This document shows positions 8,396 through 16,273 of a stretch of DNA of 64,000 nt, in pieces. This stretch comes from Polynucleobacter antarcticus (lineage in GTDB: Bacteria; Pseudomonadota; Gammaproteobacteria; Burkholderiales; Burkholderiaceae), in contig NZ_CP028941.1 in assembly GCF_013307245.1 (NCBI RefSeq), forward strand, positions 682,001-746,000. Direction: 5' to 3'. How positions within the stretch are numbered: position 1 is the stretch's first letter; each line of letters begins with the position of its first letter. The position numbers and the translations under genes were made by a program. Under the pieces are notes generated by a model. That model had not been told where the DNA came from. It did not search any database and saw only the letters and a list, made by a program, of their open reading frames with translations.

Positions 8396-9391
8396 TTATT
8401 TACGTAAACCTAAGGTGTTACCCAGTTTTTCGTATAGCTCTACCTGCTGACGAGCAAATACCTCAGTCTCAGCAGGAGATCGAATAGCAGCAATTGCGCC
8501 AGCCGTCTCATTACCCCTAGCCCACGCTGGATCTTGAGCGACTTTCTTTAATACCTCTACCCATTTATTAACGACTTCACTTGGCAAGCCAGGAGGGCCA
8601 TATAAACCACTCCAGCCCATCACCTCTTCAAATTGGAGAAGGCCTAAATCACGGCCAGTTGGGACATCAGGAAAGTCTTTTAAGCGCTCAGGTGTGGACA
8701 CCATCAATGCGCGCACTGTTCCCCCTTTAATTTGACCAGCAAGAGTAGGTAAATTATTGCAAATAAAATCCACCTGATTACTCAATAATGCTGTAGTGGC
8801 TTCACCACCACTCTTATATGGAATCATCAAAGCAGCCGAGGACGGGAGATTAGATGCATTGAGTGCTACCTCTACCGCCAAATGCTGAGTCGTGCCAGAA
8901 CCTGCGGAGGCATAGTTCAACTTACCTGGCTCTGCACGAATAGCTGCTAGCAATTCTTTCATCGTTTTATATTTTGAATCACTTTTGACAACGCACGCTA
9001 CGGGGTTCAAATCTAAAATCGCAATAAATGTGAAGTCATTCCATTTATACGGTGTTTTGCTATCTAGGGCTGGAGAGATCGCTTGCGAACCTCCGCGTGC
9101 GATTAAGAGGGTATAGCCATCAGGCGGACTGGTACGGACTTTTTGTGAGCCAATCGTGCCCGAAGCACCCACAATATTTTGGACTATTAAAGGCTGATTA
9201 ATATATTTAGTAGCTACTGCAGCTAAATTTCTACCGGAGAAGTCACTATCACCACCAGCAGAATAAGGTGCAACTAAGGTGATGGGTTTATTGGGATAGG
9301 ATTGCGCATTTGCAATCTTCATAACACTGCTCATACCTAAAAGAGCAAATATAAACATGGCGCATCTTCGTTGAATGCTTCTATTTTTCAT
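8396..9391 (-). CDS. Bug family tripartite tricarboxylate transporter substrate-binding protein
   Basis: A 331-residue periplasmic binding protein of the Bug (TctC) family. The signal peptide covers about residues 1-29 and the mature part opens YPNKPITLVAPYSAGGDSD, the family's defining N-terminal motif, followed by IVGASGTIGSQKV and GYTLL. I place the start at 9391 because AGGA lies eight bases upstream; a longer in-frame ATG at 9418 has no such site. No TctA/TctB membrane genes lie nearby, so it is an orphan Bug, as is common in this order. It follows a TauD-like dioxygenase gene in the same operon and may bind that enzyme's substrate. Confidence 0.9.
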   Translation of the reverse strand: MKNRSIQRRCAMFIFALLGMSSVMKIANAQSYPNKPITLVAPYSAGGDSDFSGRNLAAVATKYINQPLIVQNIVGASGTIGSQKVRTSPPDGYTLLIARGGSQAISPALDSKTPYKWNDFTFIAILDLNPVACVVKSDSKYKTMKELLAAIRAEPGKLNYASAGSGTTQHLAVEVALNASNLPSSAALMIPYKSGGEATTALLSNQVDFICNNLPTLAGQIKGGTVRALMVSTPERLKDFPDVPTGRDLGLLQFEEVMGWSGLYGPPGLPSEVVNKWVEVLKKVAQDPAWARGNETAGAIAAIRSPAETEVFARQQVELYEKLGNTLGLRK

Positions 9392-9432
9392 ATTGTCGTT
9401 CCTATTGAAATACGGCATGGGTAAAGGTTGTT

Positions 9433-10512
9433 CTAGTGAGGTTCAAGCTGAACCGTTGGCTTAGCTCCGGCAACAATAATCCCGCCCCGTTTGCCTGGTG
9501 TTGTTGAGATCCATCTAGGTTCATAGTAATTTGGAAGTGGCCGAGCATTCATTGGGGCTATCCATAGACGCAATAAATGTCGATGGCGCTCTGGTTCGGG
9601 CCAGTTTTCAAAATCACTTCGTGAATGTAAAATTTGGTGGTTATTTAGTATTTGAATATCCCCGGGCTCAAAAGCCATCGGCAAAACGATCTCACCTTCT
9701 GCCAAAATAGAGTCTATTAAATTCATTGCCTCAATTTGTGCATCACTGAGTCGCGGCACTTCAGGGAAATTACGTTGTGCAGCATCAATGTACTGTCGAA
9801 TATAAGTACAAGTCAGTTGATTTTCATACCAAGTAAAAATTGGCATGCTGTACCAGGGATCACAGCCATCGGGTATTTCGCCTCGTCGATCTGTTGGAAA
9901 AGGAGTAAAGAGTGCCTCGATTAAATCAGGTCTACGCAGAGATATCTCATTAAATAAACTCATTGAACTAGCAATATAAGACTCGCCTCCTGCCTTGGCC
10001 TTTTGCAGACAAAGTAGTCCAACTAAATCGGCAGAATCTGTATGAAAATCGAGTTTTTTATTGGTTTGGTAAAAGCGCACATTCCTATTTTGAATATCAG
10101 CACCTTGATCTTTGACATGTCCTAGTAAGTGCCCTTTGGCATTGTTACTTCGTAAATTACCTAGATGTACTCCTAGCCCAAGATAAATGACTGCAGAAAG
10201 TTCAACACCAAATTTTTCCACAGGTAAGCCCTTGAGCAAAACAAATCCGCGCCCGTTGAGCAATACGTTGGAGATAGCATCAATCTGAGGTTTTAATTTG
10301 GGAATTGGAAATAAACTCGGTGAGATGTTCTCTAGGGGTTGATTTAATGACAGGAAGTATTTGCCCGCATTTTCCAGATCTGCTATTTGAGAGGATGTCC
10401 ATGAGATTATCCAATTGCTCTCCTTGACTAAATCTTTACCCAGCCATGCGCTTGGACCAGTAAGCAGTTTAGGCACCTGATTTATGACCATGTTTGGCAT
10501 TAACTTATTCAA
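9433..10512 (-). CDS. TauD/TfdA-family 2-oxoglutarate/Fe(II)-dependent dioxygenase
   Basis: A 359-residue enzyme of the TauD/TfdA fold. The facial triad is visible as His157-Thr-Asp159 (in LDFHTDSAD) and a distal His at about 296 (ILHSRSDF), and Arg315 in HLLRLWI is placed to bind 2-oxoglutarate. Such enzymes hydroxylate unactivated carbons of organic acids, sulfonates or phenoxy-acids with loss of CO2 from 2-oxoglutarate. The protein is longer than TauD (about 280 residues), with an N-terminal region of some 80 residues. It is the first gene of a minus-strand pair with the Bug protein and diverges from the ThDP enzyme operon, so it may start the same catabolic route. The substrate is unknown. 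Confidence 0.85.
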   Translation of the reverse strand: MNKLMPNMVINQVPKLLTGPSAWLGKDLVKESNWIISWTSSQIADLENAGKYFLSLNQPLENISPSLFPIPKLKPQIDAISNVLLNGRGFVLLKGLPVEKFGVELSAVIYLGLGVHLGNLRSNNAKGHLLGHVKDQGADIQNRNVRFYQTNKKLDFHTDSADLVGLLCLQKAKAGGESYIASSMSLFNEISLRRPDLIEALFTPFPTDRRGEIPDGCDPWYSMPIFTWYENQLTCTYIRQYIDAAQRNFPEVPRLSDAQIEAMNLIDSILAEGEIVLPMAFEPGDIQILNNHQILHSRSDFENWPEPERHRHLLRLWIAPMNARPLPNYYEPRWISTTPGKRGGIIVAGAKPTVQLEPH

Positions 10513-10590
10513 CTAAGCTCCCAGCAAATAGACAAATTCTTACGATGTATAACTTTCAGATTTAAATCCTAATGCTTGTATTTTATTTTT

Positions 10591-10610
10591 CTAAGGGGGT
10601 TAACCCTTAG
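10591..10610. promoter_or_regulatory. Dyad, candidate operator between divergent catabolic operons
   Basis: CTAAGGG (10591-10597) and its exact complement CCCTTAG (10604-10610) are separated by GGTTAA, in the 254-bp gap between the divergent dioxygenase and ThDP-enzyme genes. Its size suits a dimeric repressor or LysR-type activator. No regulator gene is adjacent, so the cognate protein is unknown. Confidence 0.4.
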
Positions 10611-10695
10611 TTTTGAAGATCTTCTGTTTTACCGCCATCATGCTGTGAGCTGCAAACTATAAAACCCCTAATAAATTGCAATCATTTAACATAAG

Positions 10696-10735
10696 TAAGG
10701 TGTCGACAAGAGAGCACCTTATTCGTCACTATAAT
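10696..10735 (+). promoter_or_regulatory. Promoter with overlapping dyad for the ThDP-enzyme operon
   Basis: A perfect -10 hexamer TATAAT lies at 10730-10735. Where the -35 box should be there is no TTGACA match; instead a dyad TAAGGTG (10696-10702) / CACCTTA (10715-10721) covers that region. A poor -35 with an overlying dyad is the layout of an activator-dependent or repressed promoter. The predicted 5' leader is only about 25 bases and has no ribosome site. Confidence 0.45.
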
Positions 10736-10766
10736 TTTCTCTATCAATTTTTTACCTTCACACCCT

Positions 10767-12425
10767 ATGATCCCAAAACGCGGCGCCGATTTTTTAGTTG
10801 AGGCTTTTGAAAAACAAGGCATTACAACTGTTTTCACCTTATCCGGCAATCACATCATGCCTATTTTTGATGCCCTGATTGGTCGTGATATTCAATTAAT
10901 TCACACTCGCCACGAGGCATCAACCGTGCACATGGCAGATTGCTGGGCCAGACTAAAGCATGAGGTGGGCATTGCGATGGTGACTGGTGGACCTGGGCAT
11001 GCCAATGCTGTGTCAGCCCTCTATACGGCACTGATGGCAGAATCGCCGGTAGTTTTATTGTCAGGGCATGCGCCAAATACGCAAATTGGTCGGGGCGCTT
11101 TCCAAGAAATGCGTCAAGCCGAGATGTGTGCCCCAGTTTGTAAAGCATCTTGGACCTGCGCAGGCCCAGAATTCTTGGCTGCTGATTTTAAATTGGCATG
11201 TGCCATTGCACTATCAGGCCGGCCTGGACCCGTACACCTGAGCTTACCGTCAGATGCCTTAGAAGATAGCTCCCAAAAAACCCAATCCACCATAGCGAGC
11301 CCAGATGCGCCCTCTCTGAATGTACTGAAAGTGAAAGAGCCTTCTGCAGCGGTTTGTGAAAGCATTACTGCTGCATTACAGAGCGCAAAAAGGCCGTTAA
11401 TTCTGTGTGGGCCAAGTGGAGCACACACTTTTTCTGCAGAATTAGCATTGCTAGAAAATGCATTGCATATACCGACTATTGCAATGGAAAGCCCACGTGG
11501 GCTCGCTGATCCATCTTTAGGCTCGTTTTCCGAAGTCATAGAACAAGCAGATGTAATTTTATTGCTCAATAAACGAAGTGATTTCACAATGAAATTTCTG
11601 AGCGCGCCTCCATTTGCAAAAAATGTTTCTTTTATTCAACTAGACTCTGATCTTGACGAAATTGAGCGCACAAAAATAGCTGCACAAAATCGATTGCCAC
11701 TTTCTGTACAGGCAGATTTACTACCTTCCATCAATGGGTTATTACAGGCAGTATCAGAGAAGAAGTCTACATCTCATAATGAGTCTGCTTGGTATGACTT
11801 TGTAAAATCCGCTGTTCGTTACCGTCCTGCGGAGTGGGCTACTCTTAAATCCCTGCAAGATAATGTAGTTCATCCAGTCAATGCCTTGTTACCACTGCAA
11901 GTGATTTTAGATAGCCATCCCGATTCGGTACTAGTATCTGATGGAGGAGAAATTGGCCAATGGGCGCAAGCCTGCTTGCACGCACCTAATCGCATACTTA
12001 ATGGCGTAGCAGGCTCTATTGGTAGCTCCCTACCCTTTGCAATCGCTGCGGCCTTAGCCAAAAAAGATGTTCCTGTAGTCGCTGTTCTAGGGGATGGTAC
12101 ATTTGGCTTTCATAGCTCTGAAATCGATACTGCGGTCAGATATCAAGCCCCATTTTTAGCAGTCATCGGTAACGATGCTTGCTGGAATGCAGAGTATCAG
12201 ATTCAGGTTCGGGAATACGGCACTGCACGCGCATTAGGTTGCGAACTCTTACCCAGCACTAGATATGATCAAGTTTGCATGGCGTTCGGTGGTGTAGGTG
12301 AGTTAGTAAATACGCATGATCAGGTATTACCTGCGGCATTAAGACTTCACCATGCTAAGTTACCTGCCTGTTTAAATATCTTAATAGAGGGTGCGCCCGC
12401 ACCAAATTTAAAGCGCCCTAGTTAA
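10767..12425 (+). CDS. Thiamine diphosphate-dependent enzyme (acetolactate synthase/decarboxylase-like)
   Basis: A 552-residue three-domain ThDP enzyme. The catalytic glutamate is Glu50 in TRHEASTVHMADCWAR, the central domain spans about 190-320, and the ThDP/Mg motif GDGTFGF...GNDACWN lies near 440-470. It belongs to the broad acetolactate synthase / benzoylformate decarboxylase / oxalyl-CoA decarboxylase group, which cleaves a C-C bond next to a carbonyl. It lacks an FAD-specific hallmark I can point to, so acetolactate synthesis is less likely than a 2-keto-acid decarboxylase or lyase in catabolism. It leads a plus-strand operon with a PcaD-like hydrolase, a Bug protein and a lactonase-like hydrolase. 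No ribosome site is visible before the ATG. Confidence 0.82.
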   Translation: MIPKRGADFLVEAFEKQGITTVFTLSGNHIMPIFDALIGRDIQLIHTRHEASTVHMADCWARLKHEVGIAMVTGGPGHANAVSALYTALMAESPVVLLSGHAPNTQIGRGAFQEMRQAEMCAPVCKASWTCAGPEFLAADFKLACAIALSGRPGPVHLSLPSDALEDSSQKTQSTIASPDAPSLNVLKVKEPSAAVCESITAALQSAKRPLILCGPSGAHTFSAELALLENALHIPTIAMESPRGLADPSLGSFSEVIEQADVILLLNKRSDFTMKFLSAPPFAKNVSFIQLDSDLDEIERTKIAAQNRLPLSVQADLLPSINGLLQAVSEKKSTSHNESAWYDFVKSAVRYRPAEWATLKSLQDNVVHPVNALLPLQVILDSHPDSVLVSDGGEIGQWAQACLHAPNRILNGVAGSIGSSLPFAIAAALAKKDVPVVAVLGDGTFGFHSSEIDTAVRYQAPFLAVIGNDACWNAEYQIQVREYGTARALGCELLPSTRYDQVCMAFGGVGELVNTHDQVLPAALRLHHAKLPACLNILIEGAPAPNLKRPS

Positions 12426-12461
12426 GTCGAGAATGACAATACATATTTTGAAAGTCAAATC

Positions 12462-13253
12462 ATGAAACAATTTATTAACGCCAACCAAATCAAGATGGCC
12501 TATCAAATCGATGGGCCGATTGATGGCCCGTCCGTATTCATGAGTAACAGTCTCATGTCTAGCCTTGAAATGTGGGATAGCAATATACGGTCATTAACAG
12601 ATCGCTATCGCGTTGTACGTTATGACACTCGGGGTCATGGTCAATCTGAAGTGACTCCAGGCCCCTATAGCATCTCCCTGCTTGCTACCGATCTTGTCGC
12701 ACTAATGGATGCCCTCAATATCAAGCAGGCCCATTTAGTGGGCTTATCCATGGGTGGCATGATCTGTCAGTACATTGGCGCGCATCATCCAGAGCGGGTT
12801 CTTTCTCTCAGCTTATGCGATACCGCCAGTGAAATGCCGCCACGTAGCCTATGGGAAGAACGTTTTGCGATCGCTAAAGAAAAAGGGATTGCAGGCTTAG
12901 TAGACGGCACTATTGGGCGATGGTTTCTGAAAGATTTTATTGAGCGCGAACCAAACCAGATTGAAGTAGTCAAAAAAATGATTTTAGGAACACCACTTGA
13001 AGGCTATCTCGGTTGCGCAAGCGCAGTGCGTGACATGGCTCAATCGACAATGCTTCTCAAAATCAAAGCACCGACCATGGTCTTGTTGGGCAAACAAGAT
13101 CCTGCCTGTACGATCGACCAAGCCACGGTATTGCATCGATTGATTTCGCACTCCAGTATGACCGTGATTGATCAAGCAGCCCATCTTTCCAACATTGAAA
13201 AACCTTCAGAATTTAACTCTGTGTTGAGAAAGTTTTTAGACTCTGTGTCCTAG
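12462..13253 (+). CDS. Alpha/beta hydrolase, 3-oxoadipate enol-lactonase-like
   Basis: A 263-residue alpha/beta hydrolase. The triad can be read: nucleophile Ser96 in GLSMGG, Asp213 in GKQDPAC and His241 in DQAAHLSNIEKP. The sequence around RYDTRGHGQSEVTPGPYSI is typical of PcaD-type enol-lactonases, which hydrolyse 3-oxoadipate enol-lactone in aromatic degradation. No other beta-ketoadipate genes are in the window, so I keep the call to the subfamily and not the pathway. It lies 36 bases after the ThDP gene and 33 before the second Bug gene, in one operon. Confidence 0.83.
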   Translation: MKQFINANQIKMAYQIDGPIDGPSVFMSNSLMSSLEMWDSNIRSLTDRYRVVRYDTRGHGQSEVTPGPYSISLLATDLVALMDALNIKQAHLVGLSMGGMICQYIGAHHPERVLSLSLCDTASEMPPRSLWEERFAIAKEKGIAGLVDGTIGRWFLKDFIEREPNQIEVVKKMILGTPLEGYLGCASAVRDMAQSTMLLKIKAPTMVLLGKQDPACTIDQATVLHRLISHSSMTVIDQAAHLSNIEKPSEFNSVLRKFLDSVS

Positions 13254-13286
13254 TTCAGTTGTAATTAAAAAAATATAGGAGATGTT

Positions 13287-14282
13287 ATGCAATTCAGTTT
13301 TTATTCAAAGCTACTAGGCTCCCTCGCTCTTTTAGGAAGTGTTCTTACTTTACAGAGCAACATTGCTCATGCTCAAGCGAATGTAGCTAATTACCCTTCC
13401 AAAACAGTCAAAATGATTGTGCCGCTAACGCCTGGTTCCGGTGCTGATATCGCTGGACGCATTGTCGGCAAAAGCCTGACAGAAATCTGGAAGCAGCCTG
13501 TGATTGTAGAAAATAGGCCAGGTGCAGGTGGTCTGATTGGTACGGGTGTAGTTGTCAACTCCGATTCTGATGGCTATACACTTTTAGTACAGTCGGCCTC
13601 GTATGCCGCTAACCCAGCTATTTACAAGAAATTGCCTTATGACCTCAAGAGTCTTACTGATGTCAGTATTTTAGGTACGAGTCCTTATGCACTCGTTGTA
13701 TCTGCTGAGAGTCCCTATAAATCTATTAAGGATTTAGTGGATGCTGCTAAAGCACAGCCAGGAAACATTCCCTTTGCTAGTGCTGGTGTTGGCAGCTCTA
13801 CTCACCTTGCCGCAGAGTATTTCAATCAAACTATGGGCATCAAAATGTTGCATGTGCCTTACAAAGGCTCACCTGAAGCTATTCAAGAAACCATTGCGGG
13901 ACGCACTGCCTATTACATGGCTCCTCTGCAAACTGCCATTGGCCAGATTCAAGGGGGTAAGGTACGCGTTCTTGGCCTGACTAGTGCTACTCGCTCGGAG
14001 ATAGCAGCTGATATCCCAACGATTGCCGAACAAGGCTTCCCAAATTTTGAAATTGGTCTATGGGTTGGTGTCTGGGCTCCATCAGCTACGCCTAAGGGCA
14101 TCTTGCAAAAGATCAATACTGATATCAATAAAGCATTGCAAGAGCCTGAAGTGAAAACAGCGTACGCTAAAGCCGGAATCACTATTAAGCTCATGAATTT
14201 AGCTGAAACTGAAAAATTTGTGCGTAGTGAAATTAATAAGTATTCCAAGATTGCTAAAGACGCTGGAATCGAACCTCAATAA
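13287..14282 (+). CDS. Bug family tripartite tricarboxylate transporter substrate-binding protein
   Basis: A 331-residue Bug protein with a signal peptide of about 30 residues ending AHAQA, then YPSKTVKMIVPLTPGSGADIAGRI and ENRPGAGGLIGTGVV, the two conserved segments that line the binding cleft. It has a good ribosome site (AGGAG five bases before ATG). Like the first Bug protein in this window it has no TctAB partner nearby. Its place between a PcaD-like hydrolase and a pyrone-lactonase-like gene suggests it binds an aromatic-derived or dicarboxylic acid. The 3' end is followed at once by an 11-bp perfect hairpin. Confidence 0.92.
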   Translation: MQFSFYSKLLGSLALLGSVLTLQSNIAHAQANVANYPSKTVKMIVPLTPGSGADIAGRIVGKSLTEIWKQPVIVENRPGAGGLIGTGVVVNSDSDGYTLLVQSASYAANPAIYKKLPYDLKSLTDVSILGTSPYALVVSAESPYKSIKDLVDAAKAQPGNIPFASAGVGSSTHLAAEYFNQTMGIKMLHVPYKGSPEAIQETIAGRTAYYMAPLQTAIGQIQGGKVRVLGLTSATRSEIAADIPTIAEQGFPNFEIGLWVGVWAPSATPKGILQKINTDINKALQEPEVKTAYAKAGITIKLMNLAETEKFVRSEINKYSKIAKDAGIEPQ

Positions 14283-15180
14283 GCATCCGCTTTGTCAGCC
14301 ACCAGATCAGGTTCTAAAAAAACCTGATCTGCTTGTTGGAGAACATGCTACGGATTGTCATGCCCATATCTGTGGGCCTGACTCAATCTACCCCTACTCC
14401 CCAAATCGTATTTACACACCGCATGATGCCCTACTTCCCCAGTACATAGAGCTCCTAAAGTCCTTAGGCATCAGTCGTGCTGTATTAGTGCAACCCAGTA
14501 TTTATGGCAACGACAACCGAGCACTGCTCAATGCACTACAAACAGATCCTGTTCATTTTCGAGGGGTTGCAGTGGTGGACTGGGATATTTCTGAAAATGA
14601 ACTAGAGCATCTTCATCACTCCGGCATTAGGGGAGTACGTTGCAATATTGTGGATTTAGCAGAAGAAAAAGGAATGTTACCCATCTCAAAACTTCGCTAT
14701 CTTGCAGAAAAGATTGCCCCACTGGGATGGCATATTGAATTTCTAATGCATGCAAATGAATTTCCTCATCTCTATGAAGACTTAAAAGATTTTCCTGTGC
14801 CTGTCGTTCTAGGCCACCTGGGTTATCTCAAAACAGAACTTGGTATTGAAGATATTGGCTTTCAGAATCTTTTGGCACTGATGCGTGAAGAGCGTGCCTG
14901 GGTAAAACTCACAGGTCCTTATCGAATATCATCGGAGAGCCAACCTCCTTATGCTGATACCAAGATATTTGCGAGGGCACTACTTGAAGCAAATGATCGA
15001 CAAATCGTTTGGGGAAGTGACTGGCCCCATGTCATGGTTAAAGGCTTTATGCCAAACGATGCAGACCTGCTAGATATATTGCAAAGCTGGGCACCAGACC
15101 CAATACAAAGAGCGAATATTCTGAGTAATAACCCAGCGCGGCTTTATCAATTTATTGAGAGTATTAATAAGAAAGTTTAG
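14251..15180 (+). CDS. Amidohydrolase family, 2-pyrone-4,6-dicarboxylate lactonase-like
   Basis: A TIM-barrel metal hydrolase. The opening DCHAHICGP and the late WGSDWPHVMVK are the two marks of the LigI / COG3618 group, which hydrolyses lactones such as 2-pyrone-4,6-dicarboxylate. The start is uncertain: the frame has no ATG before DCHAH. Options are TTG at 14218, GTG at 14227 or TTG at 14251, all inside the upstream Bug gene in another frame, which would make the two genes overlap by about 30-65 bases. I chose 14251 because LigI-like proteins begin shortly before the PLCQPP segment. The coding region then contains a perfect 11-bp hairpin (14303-14331). Function is by family; the natural lactone is unknown. 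Confidence 0.78.
   Translation: MLKTLESNLNKHPLCQPPDQVLKKPDLLVGEHATDCHAHICGPDSIYPYSPNRIYTPHDALLPQYIELLKSLGISRAVLVQPSIYGNDNRALLNALQTDPVHFRGVAVVDWDISENELEHLHHSGIRGVRCNIVDLAEEKGMLPISKLRYLAEKIAPLGWHIEFLMHANEFPHLYEDLKDFPVPVVLGHLGYLKTELGIEDIGFQNLLALMREERAWVKLTGPYRISSESQPPYADTKIFARALLEANDRQIVWGSDWPHVMVKGFMPNDADLLDILQSWAPDPIQRANILSNNPARLYQFIESINKKV
14303..14331 (+). promoter_or_regulatory. Perfect 11-bp hairpin at the Bug/lactonase junction
   Basis: CAGATCAGGTT (14303-14313) and its exact complement (14321-14331) flank the loop CTAAAAA. It begins 20 bases after the Bug stop codon and lies within the first codons of the lactonase-like frame. There is no T-run after it, so as a terminator it would be weak; it could protect the upstream mRNA 3' end or dampen translation of the lactonase gene. 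Confidence 0.55.
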
Positions 15181-15243
15181 ATATATCATCATGTTTTTTA
15201 TTTAATTCTGAGCTAGCGCTATAGATTGCTACTATTCAAACAT

Positions 15244-15260
15244 GCCCAGATTTAGTGGGC
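15244..15260 (+). terminator. Weak hairpin after the lactonase-like gene
   Basis: GCCCA / TGGGC with a seven-base loop, followed by TAACTTTATA. It lies 63 bases past the stop codon of the plus-strand operon. The short stem and broken T-run make it only a possible terminator. Confidence 0.3.
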
Positions 15261-15279
15261 TAACTTTATATAACCAATG

Positions 15280-15307
15280 AAAAAAGGACTGAGCAAAGCC
15301 CAGTCCT
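15280..15307 (-). terminator. Rho-independent terminator of the rubrerythrin gene
   Basis: Read on the minus strand, the arms AGGACTG and CAGTCCT enclose a nine-base loop and are followed at once by TTTTTT. It lies 27 bases beyond the rubrerythrin stop, the classic layout of an intrinsic terminator. Confidence 0.85.
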
Positions 15308-15334
15308 CTTGGTAAAACTCAACAAACGTTGAAA

Positions 15335-15772
15335 TTACACGTTTGCCAAATGCGCTTCTAAAGTCTTAGTGAACTTGTTGGCATGACTACGCTCAGCTTT
15401 AGCCAAAGTTTCAAACCAATCAGCGATTTCATCAAAGCCTTCGTCGCGTGCAGTCTTAGCCATACCTGGGTACATATCAGTGTACTCATGTGTTTCACCG
15501 GCAATCGCTGCTTGCAATGCTTCTGCAACAGTCTTTGCTGGCATACCTGTACCTGGCTCGCCTGCGCCGCCTTCAATCAAATACTCCATGTGACCATGGG
15601 CGTGGCCAGTTTCACCTTCTGCAGTTGAACGAAATACTGCAGCAACGTCATTTGCGCCAGCGATGTCAGCTTGGTTCGCGAAATACAAATAGCGACGGTT
15701 TGCCTGTGATTCACCAGCAAATGCTTCTTTCAAAGACTGTTCTGTCTTTGAACCTTTTACAGTTTTAGCCAT
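15335..15772 (-). CDS. Rubrerythrin family diiron protein (no rubredoxin domain)
   Basis: A 145-residue four-helix ferritin-like protein. The diiron ligands can be followed in the two half repeats: E in [28 protein letters not shown], then [12 protein letters not shown] and [12 protein letters not shown]. It lacks the C-terminal rubredoxin CxxC pairs of classic rubrerythrin (about 190 residues), so it is the short, rubredoxin-free form. Rubrerythrins reduce hydrogen peroxide in the cytoplasm. It is transcribed away from the Fe-S protein and DUF3501 genes, with which it commonly clusters, and OxyR is encoded close by; together these point to peroxide defence. A clean terminator follows. Confidence 0.93.
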   Translation of the reverse strand: MAKTVKGSKTEQSLKEAFAGESQANRRYLYFANQADIAGANDVAAVFRSTAEGETGHAHGHMEYLIEGGAGEPGTGMPAKTVAEALQAAIAGETHEYTDMYPGMAKTARDEGFDEIADWFETLAKAERSHANKFTKTLEAHLANV

Positions 15773-16273
15773 TTTGTGACTCCTAAGATCAATTGTTAAA
15801 AATAGGGTGAAAACGTTTCACCACGGGGTAATTATCAACAAAACTAGCGGACTTAATAATCGTATTTTTGTATTGAGTTGATAGTTAAAAACAACTGATA
15901 TTCAAATATCGATTGATTTAATAAAAGTATACACATTGTCTTTTTAAGCCTGAAATCAAGACTTGAGGGAGATAAACCTCATTAAGTTAGCATTTACTAT
16001 CAATAAAAGCTTTTATTTGTAATGATGTCTAGTTTTATTTGAAATGAGCCTCTTGAGACCTGTAACCAAAAGAAGGCTATCCCAATATAAGCAGAGATTT
16101 TAATGAATCTCCTCTTAAGACACATTTTGACTGCCCGAACCCTGGAACATAGAAATTAGTTTTTACCTATCAATATTGTTAATTAATACAATTTGGCTAT
16201 CGATCGTTGAGACTCTACACTATCGCTATAGTTCGCCAAATAGATTGCATGGCGCAGATCTAAAGAGGAAAAA
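15773..16273. other. 501-bp divergent control region, no gene seen
   Basis: AT-rich stretch between rubrerythrin and the Fe-S protein gene. I see no coding frame. It holds a perfect 16-bp palindrome AATAAAAGCTTTTATT (16002-16017), a GAGATT/AATCTC dyad (16094-16111) and a TTGT/ACAA dyad around TTAATTAA near 16170-16190. It must carry both promoters and is long for this compact genome, so more than one regulator may act here. I could not fit an OxyR tetrad box with confidence. Confidence 0.5.

Noticed and set aside
8396-14282. Complete tripartite tricarboxylate transporter
   Set aside because: Only binding proteins (Bug) are present; no TctA or TctB gene in the window.
15773-16273. OxyR box for rubrerythrin and the Fe-S operon
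   Set aside because: ATAG and CTAT elements occur but not with the expected seven-base spacing; I could not make a full site.
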